Assembly (NCBI RefSeq): GCF_002019695.1
Contig: NZ_MTIV01000022.1
Coordinates: 170,851 to 234,850 of the forward strand
Reading direction: 5' to 3'
DNA from: Evansella clarkii
GTDB taxonomy: Bacteria; Bacillota; Bacilli; Bacillales; Salisediminibacteriaceae
DNA: 64,000 bases
A program made the translations under genes and the position numbers. A model generated the notes under the pieces. It saw only the letters and a program-made list of their open reading frames with translations. It made no database searches and was not told where the DNA came from. Below, in pieces: positions 52,963-62,815 of this stretch. Numbering within the stretch: position 1 is the stretch's first letter; each line of letters begins with the position of its first letter.

Positions 52963-55900
52963 TCATTCGTCACTTTTACCGTTAACGAATGATTCCCATG
53001 ATTGCTGCATGTGCTTGGTGCTTTGAACGATTCCAGCGTGATCCTGAAGACTATCCTCCCGAATACCGGAGCGGGTCAGGTCGAGCTTCATCTGGTTAAG
53101 ACGAGTCCCCAGCGTTTTCATCTGCTTCTGCCCGGCTTCTGTGATAGTACCGTTCTTCTGCTGGAATTCAAGTTTGTCGTACATCGACTGCGACTGGCTC
53201 ATATGAATCATCTGATTGATAATTGCCTGTCCGTTTTTACGAATCGGTCGGCTTGCCACTACCGGTTGGAAGTTACTGTTTTTAAGCAAGCCCTGGGCGT
53301 TATCCTTCAGTGTTTTCACCTGAGTTTTTGAGACATCCACGTTGGTCTGCAGCGAGGCTACCTGTTTTTCCGCCTGTTTAACAATCTGTGGCGGTCGGTT
53401 GCTCGCGCGGAGCGTTTTCAGACGTTGCTCGGCCTGCTCCAGTTTCGACTGGCTGTTTTTCAAATCGGTCGTATGTTTCAATAACTGCGTCTGGTAATCG
53501 CTATAATTGCTCACACCGGAAGTGGTAAGCGTTGCATAACTCTTACTTGCCGATTGGTTAGGGACCGCCTTTGTCTGTGGTACACTTCGAGCTTTACTTC
53601 GCCAACCCGGTGGATCTAAGACTTGCTGCTTTGCAGTTTGTGCTTTATTCATTTGCCGTTCCGCCTGCGCCTGATGTTTAAGCGCTTTATTCATCTCCCG
53701 GGTCGTCGGCTTATTCGGCGACTTTCTCATGGTATCCACCGTGTTTGTTGCCTGTTCGTAATTCGCTTTCGCTTTATCGTATTGCGCTGTGGCCCGGTCG
53801 ATCTGCTGCGGCGTACCGCTCGGCTTTTCTGATACACGGGACATACTGGCTTGCGCGTTAGATAAAACTTTCGACGCTTGATTCATCCTCTGTTCACGCT
53901 TTTGTACAACGTGTCCCGGCTGACCGCTTGCAACCGCTTGAGCATGAGCATTCTGTGCTTTTTGATATACCCGTTCTGCACTTTCCACGCGAGTACGAGC
54001 ACTGCTGACCTCGTTATAAGAACGCCCGGCATCTTTCGCCGTCCGCAGATCCTGTTCCACATTGGCCGACTCCTGAACGGCCTTGCGCTGAGCTTCCACT
54101 TTCCCTGACTGTCTAGCGATCATGGCAGGTGAAGCCCCGTCATTTTTCATCTGTTCTAACTTCTGGACGCTTTCATCCAGAGTCGATTTTTGAGCAGTTG
54201 CGTGACGAGCGGCGCTTGCTACATGCTCCTCTGTGACTGGTTGACGACCAGTAGCGGAACTTGCCTTCCCTTCGCTTCGCATCGCTTGATTAAAGGCTTG
54301 CTGAGCTGTATTTGCGTTTTTATTCGCCTTATCGGCATAACGCTGCGCTTGCATAATTGCGTAAGGTGGCGCACCATTTGCTTTTAATTCTTCCACCCGC
54401 TCATTTGCCCGTTTTGCCACTTCATTGGCCTTATTAGACTGTTTTGCAAGGGAAGTTAGGTTTTTACTTCCCGGTGTGCCTTTCCCTGGCTCTGCCGCAG
54501 GTACCGCGCCGTTTTTCATCGCCGCATCACCTTTGTGCTGCAGGACTTTCTCACCTGTATCTTCATCTTCAACGACTTCGAACCCTCGTTCATCTAACGA
54601 TCCCTGAATGTCGCTGGCAGCTACACGGTTGCCATTCGCATCCGTTACGAAACCTTGGTCATCAAGACTTAGAGGTTCGCTCGATCCGTTCATACGAAGC
54701 GCTTCTCCGTCAGTTCCAACCACATTGCCGTCTATATCCAAACCGTAGTGTGAGGAATCCTGTTCGTTTTTCATCGCTTTGTACTTGTCGGTGTCAAAAC
54801 GCATATCGTCGAGCTTCTTCGCTTCTTTCAAGGCAGAAACCGGTTTTCCATTGTGCCCTGGAATTGCTCCTACAGGCTGGAGAGTTCCGTCTTTATCAAG
54901 AGCCACAAAGTTACCTTTTTCATCGACCAGCTGGCCTTTTTTGTTTTGATAGAAGGTATTACCCATTTCATCGGTGTACGCATTACCGTCCCCATCCATG
55001 AGCGCCCCGTCTTTGCCAGTCATCGCGCGCATACCCGCCATCCCCAATGGAGAGCTTGAACTGATCTGATTTCCATTAGCATCTAGTGCGTTGCCGTGCG
55101 CATCTTTGACGATTTCTCCGTTTTTATCGACAGCTTGGCCATTACTGGTTGTACGGTTGGAATTGATTTCGTCCTTATCATTATCGTTATCTGTGAAGTT
55201 TGAACTTGTGACTTTACCTAGCGCAGTAGCATCACCGTAACGCATTGATTGGATACCGGCATTCTTCGCTTCCAACTCACGTTCGTAAGACTTACCTTTA
55301 ACACCAACGGCACCCTTCATGGCGTCTGTCGTTTTTGCATTAGCGAGGTCTTTCGCCGTTTTGAATCTGGCTTTCGCCTTCTCCCCAATAGAGCGACCTT
55401 CCATACCTCGTTCAGCAGCCATTGCTTCACGCCTTGCCTCCAGACCATGGGCTGCACCCATAAGGCCCATAACTCCACTATCCGCATCTTTCGCGTCCTG
55501 CGTAAGTTTTCCATCCTGACCAATACGACCGCCAGACATTTTAGTTGCATCAAGACCCTGACCGCCCGTACCTGTATCAAGCGCACCCATCACGCGATTA
55601 ATACTGTTCGTTACGACTTCCTCCATCATTTCTCGGAAGACGGCCATGTTTTTAATCATGAACACCGTCAAAACAGCTGTAATCACGGTAATCAGGAAGC
55701 TGGTCAGGAAATCAAGAATGAGTCCACTGCCGAAATAACTTCCACCTGTATCGACTAATGAATTGAAGTTCAAGAGCAAGGTCATAAGAATACTTTCACT
55801 CAACGAGTAAAGAAAGATCATTCCGAGCACTTGAATAATAAGTACCGCCGTGGAAATCAATAATTTTGTCGTAAACGCTATCGAGCCAAGCGCTGTCCCG

Positions 55901-57816
55901 AACACACCGCTTAGGATACGCGGGATGCTCTTGATGGCCACGCTAATCATCATGACACCATAAGCGATGGATAGTACCGACAAACTGAGCATAACCGTCA
56001 CGTTCTCCACCCAGCGTGTAAAAGAAGAAATACCTGTTCCCCCAAAAGTAACGGATGCATATGCATCGCGGGAAAGGTCGCTACCTGTCCGTAGCGGGGA
56101 ATACACGGTGAGCCCCGTACTCGAAAACGTCGTATTCAAAAAGTTATACATCGCAATTGGTGATAAACCACCAACGGCACCGGATGAGCCAGCCCCAATC
56201 GGAGCAAGCGGTTCCGTTACAACATCGGCTACATTCTCAGATACATACCCGTTAGATACCGAATAAGTCAAATCACCTGCGTTATAAATGTGCGTTGAAT
56301 ATTCCCCGAAAATAAACATATCGTCTTCCGCCGCCCCTTGGGTGAATAACCCTTTCGCATCAGTCCAATCCGCGGCCTCCAACCATACAGCTTCATCGGA
56401 AAAATAATTCACCCTGTCAATCCACGTCCGGTTGTCATTCGCAGAAAGAGAGAACATATGCACAATTGCTTCCTCGGTTTCAATGCTTTGGTCCGCCGCA
56501 CGTATTTTTTGAATTTGACCGGAAACCTCCCCGTCGTAATCCGACCCTGTAAATGCCGTAGCCGTCATGTGACGAGAAAGAATGCTGTAGACCTGACTGA
56601 AGCTGCTTTTCTCCGCATGACTTCTAGTCCGAGTATCAATATCCCTTCTACCTCCACCTTCATTGAGGATTTCTCCAATATCAGAGGTGGCGGAATACCG
56701 ATCTTTAAGCGCGTCCGCCCGCGTGTTATTTGCACGGGTTCCATTCACGGCCAGAATCAACTCCCTGTTACTGAGCGTTCGTTCCTCATCTTCACCAAGG
56801 CGTGGATTCATAATCTTGCCACCCTCCGGCGGAGCCAACCGGGAATACCGTACCCAGTTTTCAAAGTCTACATAGGAAGATAAAATCAGGTAATCCGCAT
56901 ATTCCGATCCGACAGCCACATTCGACTCCAAATCATTAATTAAGCCCGTGTAGGTAGCTCCGATCAGCGGAAGTCCCGCAAACAGCATGAACACCCGGAC
57001 GGCGTACCTGGCAAAGCGCTTCATGGCCGAACCTTTACGGATAACCAGCGCACTAAACACTGTCATGGCGAGTAGCGCCGGGAATAAAAGCACAATCGAG
57101 AAGTCTTGTATCGTCGTATAAAGAGCTCCGACGTTTTCCGCAACACCGGAAATGATGCCAAGGTCGGCACTTGCGGTTCCGTTAATTGCAGTCTCAAACA
57201 ATCGGAACGGGTTTAACGTTATTAAAATCATAAGCGCACCCCGGAACAATAATGGCGCCACATTTGCCAGCAAATACACCAACACGACAATACCGGTGCC
57301 AGCCATACGTCCCAATCCTCCGATCCCCGGCCGGAGTGTTGAAATTAGACCCATATCCGTCAATACTTCCCCATACCCCGCATACTGATAGAACGGATTA
57401 AAGAGACCTGCTAATAGAGCACTGTCACTACTGTTATCGATGATGTGCATCAGCTGGTCATACGTAATATTCGCTGATGACGCTGTGTACGAGTTCATCA
57501 ACCAACCGACAATGCCGGAATCATCGGATAAAATTTCTGCATATCCGAGAAGCGCTCCTGCGTTTCCTGCCGGAAGAAGATCGTCGCTGTCGTTGTCTTC
57601 AATCATGGTTAGCTCGTCAACACCAGATCCTGGTGCGATAGCTGTGGCGAATTCCCTCGTTAATTCACTCGCCCGCTGGTGTAAAGATAAATCGGATACA
57701 CCATCGTCATCGGCAAGAGCAAAGTGACCGACGGATAAAAGGCCGGTCAGCATCACAAGGAGTGCTAAGCACCCCATGAAAGCGGCGCGTGGAATCCTTG
57801 TTTGTAAAAATCGCAT
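52963..57816 (-). CDS. Giant VirB6-like polytopic channel protein with long cytoplasmic tail
   Basis: 1617 residues. It opens with a signal peptide-like segment (FMGCLALLVMLTGLLSVGHF) and an outer domain, and then has several membrane segments near residues 170-290 and 600-760 that resemble the VirB6/TrbL core (TcpH/PrgH type). From about 790 on it is hydrophilic. One part has repeated D-x-x-G-N turns (DANGNQI, DGDGNAY, DEKGNFV, DIDGNVV) that look like beta-hairpin repeats. The last 500 residues are a long Ala/Gln/Lys coiled coil. VirB6 proteins build the inner-membrane pore. The repeated tail is far longer than usual and may reach for ATPases or substrates. Confidence 0.75.
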   Translation of the reverse strand: MRFLQTRIPRAAFMGCLALLVMLTGLLSVGHFALADDDGVSDLSLHQRASELTREFATAIAPGSGVDELTMIEDNDSDDLLPAGNAGALLGYAEILSDDSGIVGWLMNSYTASSANITYDQLMHIIDNSSDSALLAGLFNPFYQYAGYGEVLTDMGLISTLRPGIGGLGRMAGTGIVVLVYLLANVAPLLFRGALMILITLNPFRLFETAINGTASADLGIISGVAENVGALYTTIQDFSIVLLFPALLAMTVFSALVIRKGSAMKRFARYAVRVFMLFAGLPLIGATYTGLINDLESNVAVGSEYADYLILSSYVDFENWVRYSRLAPPEGGKIMNPRLGEDEERTLSNRELILAVNGTRANNTRADALKDRYSATSDIGEILNEGGGRRDIDTRTRSHAEKSSFSQVYSILSRHMTATAFTGSDYDGEVSGQIQKIRAADQSIETEEAIVHMFSLSANDNRTWIDRVNYFSDEAVWLEAADWTDAKGLFTQGAAEDDMFIFGEYSTHIYNAGDLTYSVSNGYVSENVADVVTEPLAPIGAGSSGAVGGLSPIAMYNFLNTTFSSTGLTVYSPLRTGSDLSRDAYASVTFGGTGISSFTRWVENVTVMLSLSVLSIAYGVMMISVAIKSIPRILSGVFGTALGSIAFTTKLLISTAVLIIQVLGMIFLYSLSESILMTLLLNFNSLVDTGGSYFGSGLILDFLTSFLITVITAVLTVFMIKNMAVFREMMEEVVTNSINRVMGALDTGTGGQGLDATKMSGGRIGQDGKLTQDAKDADSGVMGLMGAAHGLEARREAMAAERGMEGRSIGEKAKARFKTAKDLANAKTTDAMKGAVGVKGKSYERELEAKNAGIQSMRYGDATALGKVTSSNFTDNDNDKDEINSNRTTSNGQAVDKNGEIVKDAHGNALDANGNQISSSSPLGMAGMRAMTGKDGALMDGDGNAYTDEMGNTFYQNKKGQLVDEKGNFVALDKDGTLQPVGAIPGHNGKPVSALKEAKKLDDMRFDTDKYKAMKNEQDSSHYGLDIDGNVVGTDGEALRMNGSSEPLSLDDQGFVTDANGNRVAASDIQGSLDERGFEVVEDEDTGEKVLQHKGDAAMKNGAVPAAEPGKGTPGSKNLTSLAKQSNKANEVAKRANERVEELKANGAPPYAIMQAQRYADKANKNANTAQQAFNQAMRSEGKASSATGRQPVTEEHVASAARHATAQKSTLDESVQKLEQMKNDGASPAMIARQSGKVEAQRKAVQESANVEQDLRTAKDAGRSYNEVSSARTRVESAERVYQKAQNAHAQAVASGQPGHVVQKREQRMNQASKVLSNAQASMSRVSEKPSGTPQQIDRATAQYDKAKANYEQATNTVDTMRKSPNKPTTREMNKALKHQAQAERQMNKAQTAKQQVLDPPGWRSKARSVPQTKAVPNQSASKSYATLTTSGVSNYSDYQTQLLKHTTDLKNSQSKLEQAEQRLKTLRASNRPPQIVKQAEKQVASLQTNVDVSKTQVKTLKDNAQGLLKNSNFQPVVASRPIRKNGQAIINQMIHMSQSQSMYDKLEFQQKNGTITEAGQKQMKTLGTRLNQMKLDLTRSGIREDSLQDHAGIVQSTKHMQQSWESFVNGKSDE

Positions 57817-57884
57817 AACGCCCCACTCTCCTTCCCCTTTAAATTTTGGTTTTTATATAAGATAAGGTTTAACTTCAGCGTTTT

Positions 57885-59801
57885 CTAACGGTTAAACCCC
57901 ATCTGAATATCGCATGCAAATACGACGTTATCGAACCCTCGCCGCAAATAGTACCGATATCGCTCCTTATGTTCGAGCATGGTTTTCAGTGCGATCGGCA
58001 CTTCTTGTTTAAGGATCTGTTCGTAATCAGCGATTGTCGACTTTGTCATTCCACCAAGGAGCGTATAGTCGGCACTTTCAAATTGATTGAGTGTGCGGTC
58101 CTGGAGCATGCGCTCCACGCTGTTATAAATGTGAACCACCCGAACTCCATTATCATTAAGCTGGTCGAACTGATCCCGGACATACTGTTTGATACCAGGT
58201 GCTAGTTGTTCTACACCATGTAAGATCACAACATCTCCTTGCGAGAGGTTACCTACTGCGAAACCGAGTGCGTTGACGAACTGAGCCATCATAACACCCC
58301 GACTTCTTCTCAAAAGCGAGCTGAAATCGTAGATTACCCGGTTGGAGACGGCAGCACGGTCGATTTTCGTGGAGGTTGTGGTGTTGAACAGATCCCCGTT
58401 CGAATCCATCATGTCCCTGAATGCCGTCTGTAGAAACCCGTATGCGTTCATGACCTCCGGGTCCTTGTTTCTGGCCTGCACCTGAGCGTTGTATTCCATA
58501 TCCAGGTAAGCCTGGAACTCCGGAAGTTTCGGAACCTGATTGTGCGGTATACCCACAAGGCGTAAAAGGTGGCGGTTGTCCTGCGCGTTCCTTGCCCACA
58601 TCCGCTTATCTACATAGAAATCATTCAGGACTTTTAGGAGCGCCCCTTTAATTCGGGGTCGCTTCTCATCCGTCATTGGCTGCAGCTGCTCAAGCATGAG
58701 TGCCAGTTTTTCCAGATGTGCCGGGAATACGCTCAATTCATGCTCTTTATCCCCGAAAAGCTCGAACGGGTTAATATCCCCTCTTGTCATGTCCACGTTG
58801 GATGTGACATCGGATAAATCTACGCCGATTTCATCCACGTTCGCACGGTTCAAAACCAGATGTACCACACGTTTGTTACGAAGGAGGGCATTCATGCCGA
58901 GCTTCACACCCCATACGTCCACGCCCCGCTCCCCTTTGAAATCCCAGTTACTGAGCGTTTGTGCTTCGGCTTTTCCGGCAATGACGACGTGAGAATCGTA
59001 ATTGTCAATGTCCATGAGTACCGCAGAGTTATTCACATCCCCTTCCATCTGGCCGATGTACTCCCCTTGCGGGTCCTCAATCCCTCTTGTGACAAGGCTG
59101 TAATTCCCGGCGAATTCCGCCGAGGTGAACATGAAGTTCCGCCCCATCTTGTCTTCCACTTTATTAAAGAGATTTGAAAGCTCCCGTTTTTGCTCCCCGA
59201 TGTACGGAGCAGCAAACACCGTATCGAAACGATCTTTGTACTGGCGATTGATTTTATTCACCGCATCGTCGAGACGCTCCAAGGTCGGTGCTTTGACAAG
59301 CAGACGCATTGCCACACGGAGATAGCTCGACCCGTTCATTAAGTCATTCGCAATGTCCACAAGCTGCTGCTGTTTCTTGCTGAGCTTCTGACGGGCTGTC
59401 AGTGAGCCATCCCTTTCTGTCTCATTCGCCTGGTTATTGAGGAGTCCCTCGGCTCGCCCCTGGTGCTGATCGATCCAGGATTCACTCATGCGTCCGACAT
59501 GTTCAATGCGTCGGACACTCACATCGTAACCGATGTTTCTCGGTATGAGGTTGATCCCCCAGAAATACCCGAGGTTGTCATCTGACTCGCTGTGGTGAAG
59601 GATCGTCAAGATTGTCGCGTAAGACCCGTCCACTTGAAAATAAACTGAACGGAACAAGAATTTAGATTTCGGCTTAATAGATCTAAACAGGGGATAATCG
59701 CGAATTCTTGCATAATCTTTCTGCTTTGTGTCCACCTCTTTTTCCTTACGCTTATTTTTTGTCACCAGATTGCTCAACCCTCTTGCTGGTGCTTTACTCA
59801 T
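57885..59801 (-). CDS. VirB4-like protein with degenerate Walker motifs
   Basis: 638 residues resembling the C-terminal part of VirB4/TraE ATPases (TcpF/PrgJ/ConE type) by length, position and pattern (DIDNYDSHVVIAG, GDINPFELFGD, NRVIYDFSSLLRRSRG). The P-loop expected after HVVIAG reads GKAEAQTLSN, with no GxxGxGK[ST], and the Walker B position reads VVILHGVEQL instead of a run ending in DE. ATP binding and hydrolysis are therefore probably lost. No other VirB4 lies in the window. The upstream gene (59826) supplies the VirB3 and VirB4 N-terminal part, 24 bp away. It may be a structural channel subunit powered by another ATPase. Confidence 0.72.
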   Translation of the reverse strand: MSKAPARGLSNLVTKNKRKEKEVDTKQKDYARIRDYPLFRSIKPKSKFLFRSVYFQVDGSYATILTILHHSESDDNLGYFWGINLIPRNIGYDVSVRRIEHVGRMSESWIDQHQGRAEGLLNNQANETERDGSLTARQKLSKKQQQLVDIANDLMNGSSYLRVAMRLLVKAPTLERLDDAVNKINRQYKDRFDTVFAAPYIGEQKRELSNLFNKVEDKMGRNFMFTSAEFAGNYSLVTRGIEDPQGEYIGQMEGDVNNSAVLMDIDNYDSHVVIAGKAEAQTLSNWDFKGERGVDVWGVKLGMNALLRNKRVVHLVLNRANVDEIGVDLSDVTSNVDMTRGDINPFELFGDKEHELSVFPAHLEKLALMLEQLQPMTDEKRPRIKGALLKVLNDFYVDKRMWARNAQDNRHLLRLVGIPHNQVPKLPEFQAYLDMEYNAQVQARNKDPEVMNAYGFLQTAFRDMMDSNGDLFNTTTSTKIDRAAVSNRVIYDFSSLLRRSRGVMMAQFVNALGFAVGNLSQGDVVILHGVEQLAPGIKQYVRDQFDQLNDNGVRVVHIYNSVERMLQDRTLNQFESADYTLLGGMTKSTIADYEQILKQEVPIALKTMLEHKERYRYYLRRGFDNVVFACDIQMGFNR

Positions 59802-59825
59802 CGTCTGGTCCCCCTCTCTCTGTCA

Positions 59826-60707
59826 TTATTTCTGAGCTCCAAGTAGTGATTTTAAGTAACGCTCCATTTCCTTATAATTCAAGGTCTTCGCGAGACGGAA
59901 CATCATACCGTCCGCTTCCACATCACCAATTAAGAGGTTTTCAAATTCCGTAAGCGCTGCTTCTGACGGTGCCCTCACCACAAGATATTGATGTAAAGAC
60001 GTAAGGCCTTGATTGTTGTTAATAGCGTATTTCAAGATGTCATGCTGCTCTTTGAGCAGGGTATTTAATCCTTTGGACTTCACGTTTAATTCTTTTTTCG
60101 TTCGTCTCACTGCCTCCAGCTGTTCATCGACGCTATGGCCTTCATAGACGGTATCGTAAATGACTTCCACACCCACAGGTAGTTTGCGATAGAACGAATC
60201 AACCTTGTCCAGAATAATCTGCTTATCCTGCTCAAACATCAGGGCGGATGCCGATCCGACGACGTGGTAGCAATAACCGATCTGACCGTCCAAATAATGA
60301 ATGCGCCCGTCTTCCGGATCGACAGTCTTAATATTTAGAAGGTGCTGGAGCGGATAGACCGCGTCTGACATTCGGACAGGGACGTAACGTCCGCTTTTTG
60401 GTAAGTAATTAATCATGGAAAACACCAGTTCCAAACCTGTCCGGTTCGTTTTATCCGCCTTGACAAGCAATACTGATAAAGCGACCCATGCTATCGTAAA
60501 CCCGATAATGAGCGGAACGCCTCCCTTTCCAATAAATGTCTGGAAAATTAGATAAAACCAGCCAAACGCGGCGAGAAGGGCGAACAAGATCACTTTCGCC
60601 GACACGGGCCGGTTTATCCCCACGCCGTTCTTTGACTTAACGTTGAATTCCATATCAAAATACGAAACGTCCAGCGTTGCGGGTATTTTGAATCGTTGTT
60701 TCGCCAT
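59826..60707 (-). CDS. VirB3/VirB4 N-terminal-like membrane protein
   Basis: 293 residues from ATG 60707 (AAAGGAGGAG upstream). Two membrane segments (VILFALLAAFGWFYLIFQTF and PLIIGFTIAWVALSVLLV) are arranged like PrgI/VirB3. They are followed by a cytoplasmic domain like the N-terminal CagE part of VirB4 (GRIHYLDGQIGYCYHVVG, a YRKLPVGVEVIYDTVYEG strand pair). So VirB3 and the start of VirB4 seem fused here, while the VirB4 ATPase part is encoded by the next gene (57885). It probably heads the channel operon. Some systems do join VirB3 to VirB4, but the split after the N-domain is unusual. Confidence 0.68.
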   Translation of the reverse strand: MAKQRFKIPATLDVSYFDMEFNVKSKNGVGINRPVSAKVILFALLAAFGWFYLIFQTFIGKGGVPLIIGFTIAWVALSVLLVKADKTNRTGLELVFSMINYLPKSGRYVPVRMSDAVYPLQHLLNIKTVDPEDGRIHYLDGQIGYCYHVVGSASALMFEQDKQIILDKVDSFYRKLPVGVEVIYDTVYEGHSVDEQLEAVRRTKKELNVKSKGLNTLLKEQHDILKYAINNNQGLTSLHQYLVVRAPSEAALTEFENLLIGDVEADGMMFRLAKTLNYKEMERYLKSLLGAQK

Positions 60708-60860
60708 AACGGGGCTCCTCCTTTCTCTAACCACCCGTACGATTGTAGGTGATGTATGGTAATTATGGTAATATATGGAAATAGTATATCATAAACAAAT
60801 CGCTGAGTATACAGCGATTTTTCAACAATTTGCACCTGGAAGAATACCTTCTTCTTTCTC

Positions 60861-61568
60861 TTAAAAATTCGGGGTCAGGCGCCACCTGCTAGTTGTTTCA
60901 TCAAGCTCCAGGGTGAGACGGCATCGAAACGGGCGTCCGTTTCGGCTAAGACCGGAAAACGGCACCGATTTCCCCTTACGTAACTGCTCGATATCCCTAA
61001 GCGGGAGCGTCTTCCCGCTGAAGATCGGAAGAAACACACAGGTTTCCCGTGTGAAATCCTCGGCTGGCTGGTCGAACTCCTCAAAATGAGGGATGATCCC
61101 CCATCTTGCCGGATACGGCCCGTTCTCCGGAATGAATCCGAAAGAGACATTCACAGCGTACGGGGTAAGGCTTCGATTCGATTGACACACAAGGAGGAGC
61201 TTTTCCCCTCGGCGCAATAATTGCTGTTCTTCTTCTGTAAAGTTGTGACCATTCCACTGAATGGGAAACGGGGCGTCCTTTCGATCATGGCCTGCAGCAT
61301 CCCACGGCGCAAACCCGAAATATTCGTGACCATTGTGTTCCTGCCATTCGAGCGATCCGGTAATTCCGTCTGTATAAGCGGTCTTAATCCGGATGTCATA
61401 ACCAGCGATCAGCAACTCAATCTCACGGTCTGTGAACCGGTAACCGGACCACACCCGTTTAAAGCGAACCGCTTCTCCGTTCGGCAGGCACATATGAACA
61501 TATTCCGCATCATAATTGTCCGGTTCGCTGGTACCAGATGACTGTTGGGTCGGTAGTAAAAATGTCAT
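60861..61568 (-). CDS. DUF3945-like repeat protein
   Basis: 235 residues made of three imperfect copies of a module of about 55-60 residues. Each starts with an aromatic/Gly strand, F-T-x-x-E-x-x-L-L-x-G and a basic strand: WSGYRFTDREIELLIAG, WNGHNFTEEEQQLLRRG, and FSGKTLPLRDIEQLRKG. The pattern resembles DUF3945/TOPRIM-associated repeats seen beside DNA-processing proteins of mobile elements. No catalytic residues stand out. It lies between the XRE regulator and the T4SS operon and may bind DNA or a DNA-bound partner. The family name is my reading by eye. Confidence 0.58.
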   Translation of the reverse strand: MTFLLPTQQSSGTSEPDNYDAEYVHMCLPNGEAVRFKRVWSGYRFTDREIELLIAGYDIRIKTAYTDGITGSLEWQEHNGHEYFGFAPWDAAGHDRKDAPFPIQWNGHNFTEEEQQLLRRGEKLLLVCQSNRSLTPYAVNVSFGFIPENGPYPARWGIIPHFEEFDQPAEDFTRETCVFLPIFSGKTLPLRDIEQLRKGKSVPFSGLSRNGRPFRCRLTLELDETTSRWRLTPNF

Positions 61569-61621
61569 GTTACTCCGCCTCCTTTTCTGAGATTCGTCGC
61601 TTTTATTGGGGTGAAAAAAGA

Positions 61622-61993
61622 CTAATTGCCTTTCCTTTGGCCTGCCAACTCACACAATTGCTCCCGCTTCACGTCATCGAATAACGGCAGATGTTCAGCA
61701 ATCATTTCAATGAGCCGTTTGTCCGCATCTGTCAGGTGCGAAATATCCAGCTTGTTATACGCTCGGGATTCCGCCACGGCTTTCTTCATGCATTCGACTG
61801 CTTCAAAGGACAGGTCGTACGCCTCCTGCAGCCGGCCAACCCACTCGTATGGCGCATTTCGTTGCCCACGCTCCACAGCAGATAAATACGCTGGGCTGAC
61901 ACCCAGGTGCAATGCCATGTCTTTTAAATACTCATCATGCTCGATACGAAGTTTACGGGTGATTCTCCCAAACACGGTCAATGTCGAAGACAT
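61622..61993 (-). CDS. XRE-family helix-turn-helix regulator
   Basis: 123 residues. Residues about 8-65 form an XRE/Cro-type helix-turn-helix: RITRKLRIEHDEYLKDMALHLGVSPAYLSAVERGQ is close to the family pattern, with the recognition helix in SPAYLSAVE. The C-terminal half is helical and may dimerise. Its promoter is TGGTATAAT near 62055 (minus). Lying between the putative origin and the transfer genes, it is the natural candidate for the regulator of the 24-bp palindromes or of the origin repeats, an inference to be tested. I see none of the 9-6-9 sites at its own promoter. Confidence 0.88.
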   Translation of the reverse strand: MSSTLTVFGRITRKLRIEHDEYLKDMALHLGVSPAYLSAVERGQRNAPYEWVGRLQEAYDLSFEAVECMKKAVAESRAYNKLDISHLTDADKRLIEMIAEHLPLFDDVKREQLCELAGQRKGN

Positions 61994-62099
61994 ATCGGCT
62001 AACCCCCTTTCTCTATAGACTTTTCTTCGGACAGATCGCTTGTAGTCTAATTATACCAATATATGTAAATTATATCTACTAAATAAAGTAAAAAATTAC

Positions 62100-62800
62100 A
62101 ATAAATGGAACAATAGAAGTCACAGAAAAAAAAAATAGGACCTCGCCAGAGTGTCCCAGATTCAAACCACCAAAACTTTTATTTATTTTGCTCCCTTATC
62201 CACAGGTTATCCACAGTTAAATATACAGGAGCAGAGCATTCCTTTATAACTTTTTAAAATTTAGTTGGGACATATTAAAAAAAAGTTCTATAATCCTTGA
62301 TCTAATGGGATTTAGCTGTCCCAGATTCGAAAAAAATGTCCCAGATTTAATACCAGATGTCCCAGATTACGCGTGATTTGTCCCAGAAAAATGCGAAATG
62401 TCCCAGAAAAAACGCCGATTTCTGGGACAAACGGTTGATTTCTGTGATTTAAGTCCAAAACTGCGTGTGTATTTATGCGAATCTATGTATAAAAAATACA
62501 TCACCCTTGCATACACGCAAGGGATTTTGGCAAAAAAGTTGGGACACGCTGGGACACTAAAAACTCGAAAGTAAACCACGCAAACCCTTGGTATGACTGA
62601 CTTCTGAGCCGATTTCTTGTGAAAAATACAGTAAATTAGCAAAACCGAATCTGGGACACTCCAAAAACCACTCAATCCCTTGGTGCGCCTGGTTTTTTCC
62701 GCATTTTTGCGATTTTAAAAAAGACCTGTGTCCCAACTTTGAAAACCGAATCTGGGACACTCTTAAAAAGTCCTCACAACCCTTGGTGCGACTGCATTTC
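62100..62800. repeat. Noncoding repeat region 2: putative replication origin with DnaA boxes and TGTCCCA iterons
   Basis: About 700 AT-rich bp with no credible gene. Two perfect DnaA boxes TTATCCACA lie at 62196-62204 and 62207-62215 (11-bp phase). About 13 copies of TGTCCCA/TGGGACA, most as TGTCCCAGATT or CTGGGACACT, occur from 62152 to 62760 on both strands. A TTGC-N6-GCAA palindrome (62507-62520) matches those in region 1. CCCTTGGTRYGMYTG occurs three times (near 62584, 62679, 62779) and once in region 1. This is how iteron plasmid origins look, although no replication initiator gene is recognisable in the window. Confidence 0.68.
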
Positions 62801-62815
62801 TATCAAAAATAATAC

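Noticed and set aside
62367..62760. Short leftward frames in the 62-kb repeat region
   Set aside because: They run through the iteron array, lack ribosome binding sites and have repeat-driven composition.
62100..62800. CRISPR array
   Set aside because: Repeats are short, occur on both strands at irregular spacing, and lack uniform spacers or cas genes.
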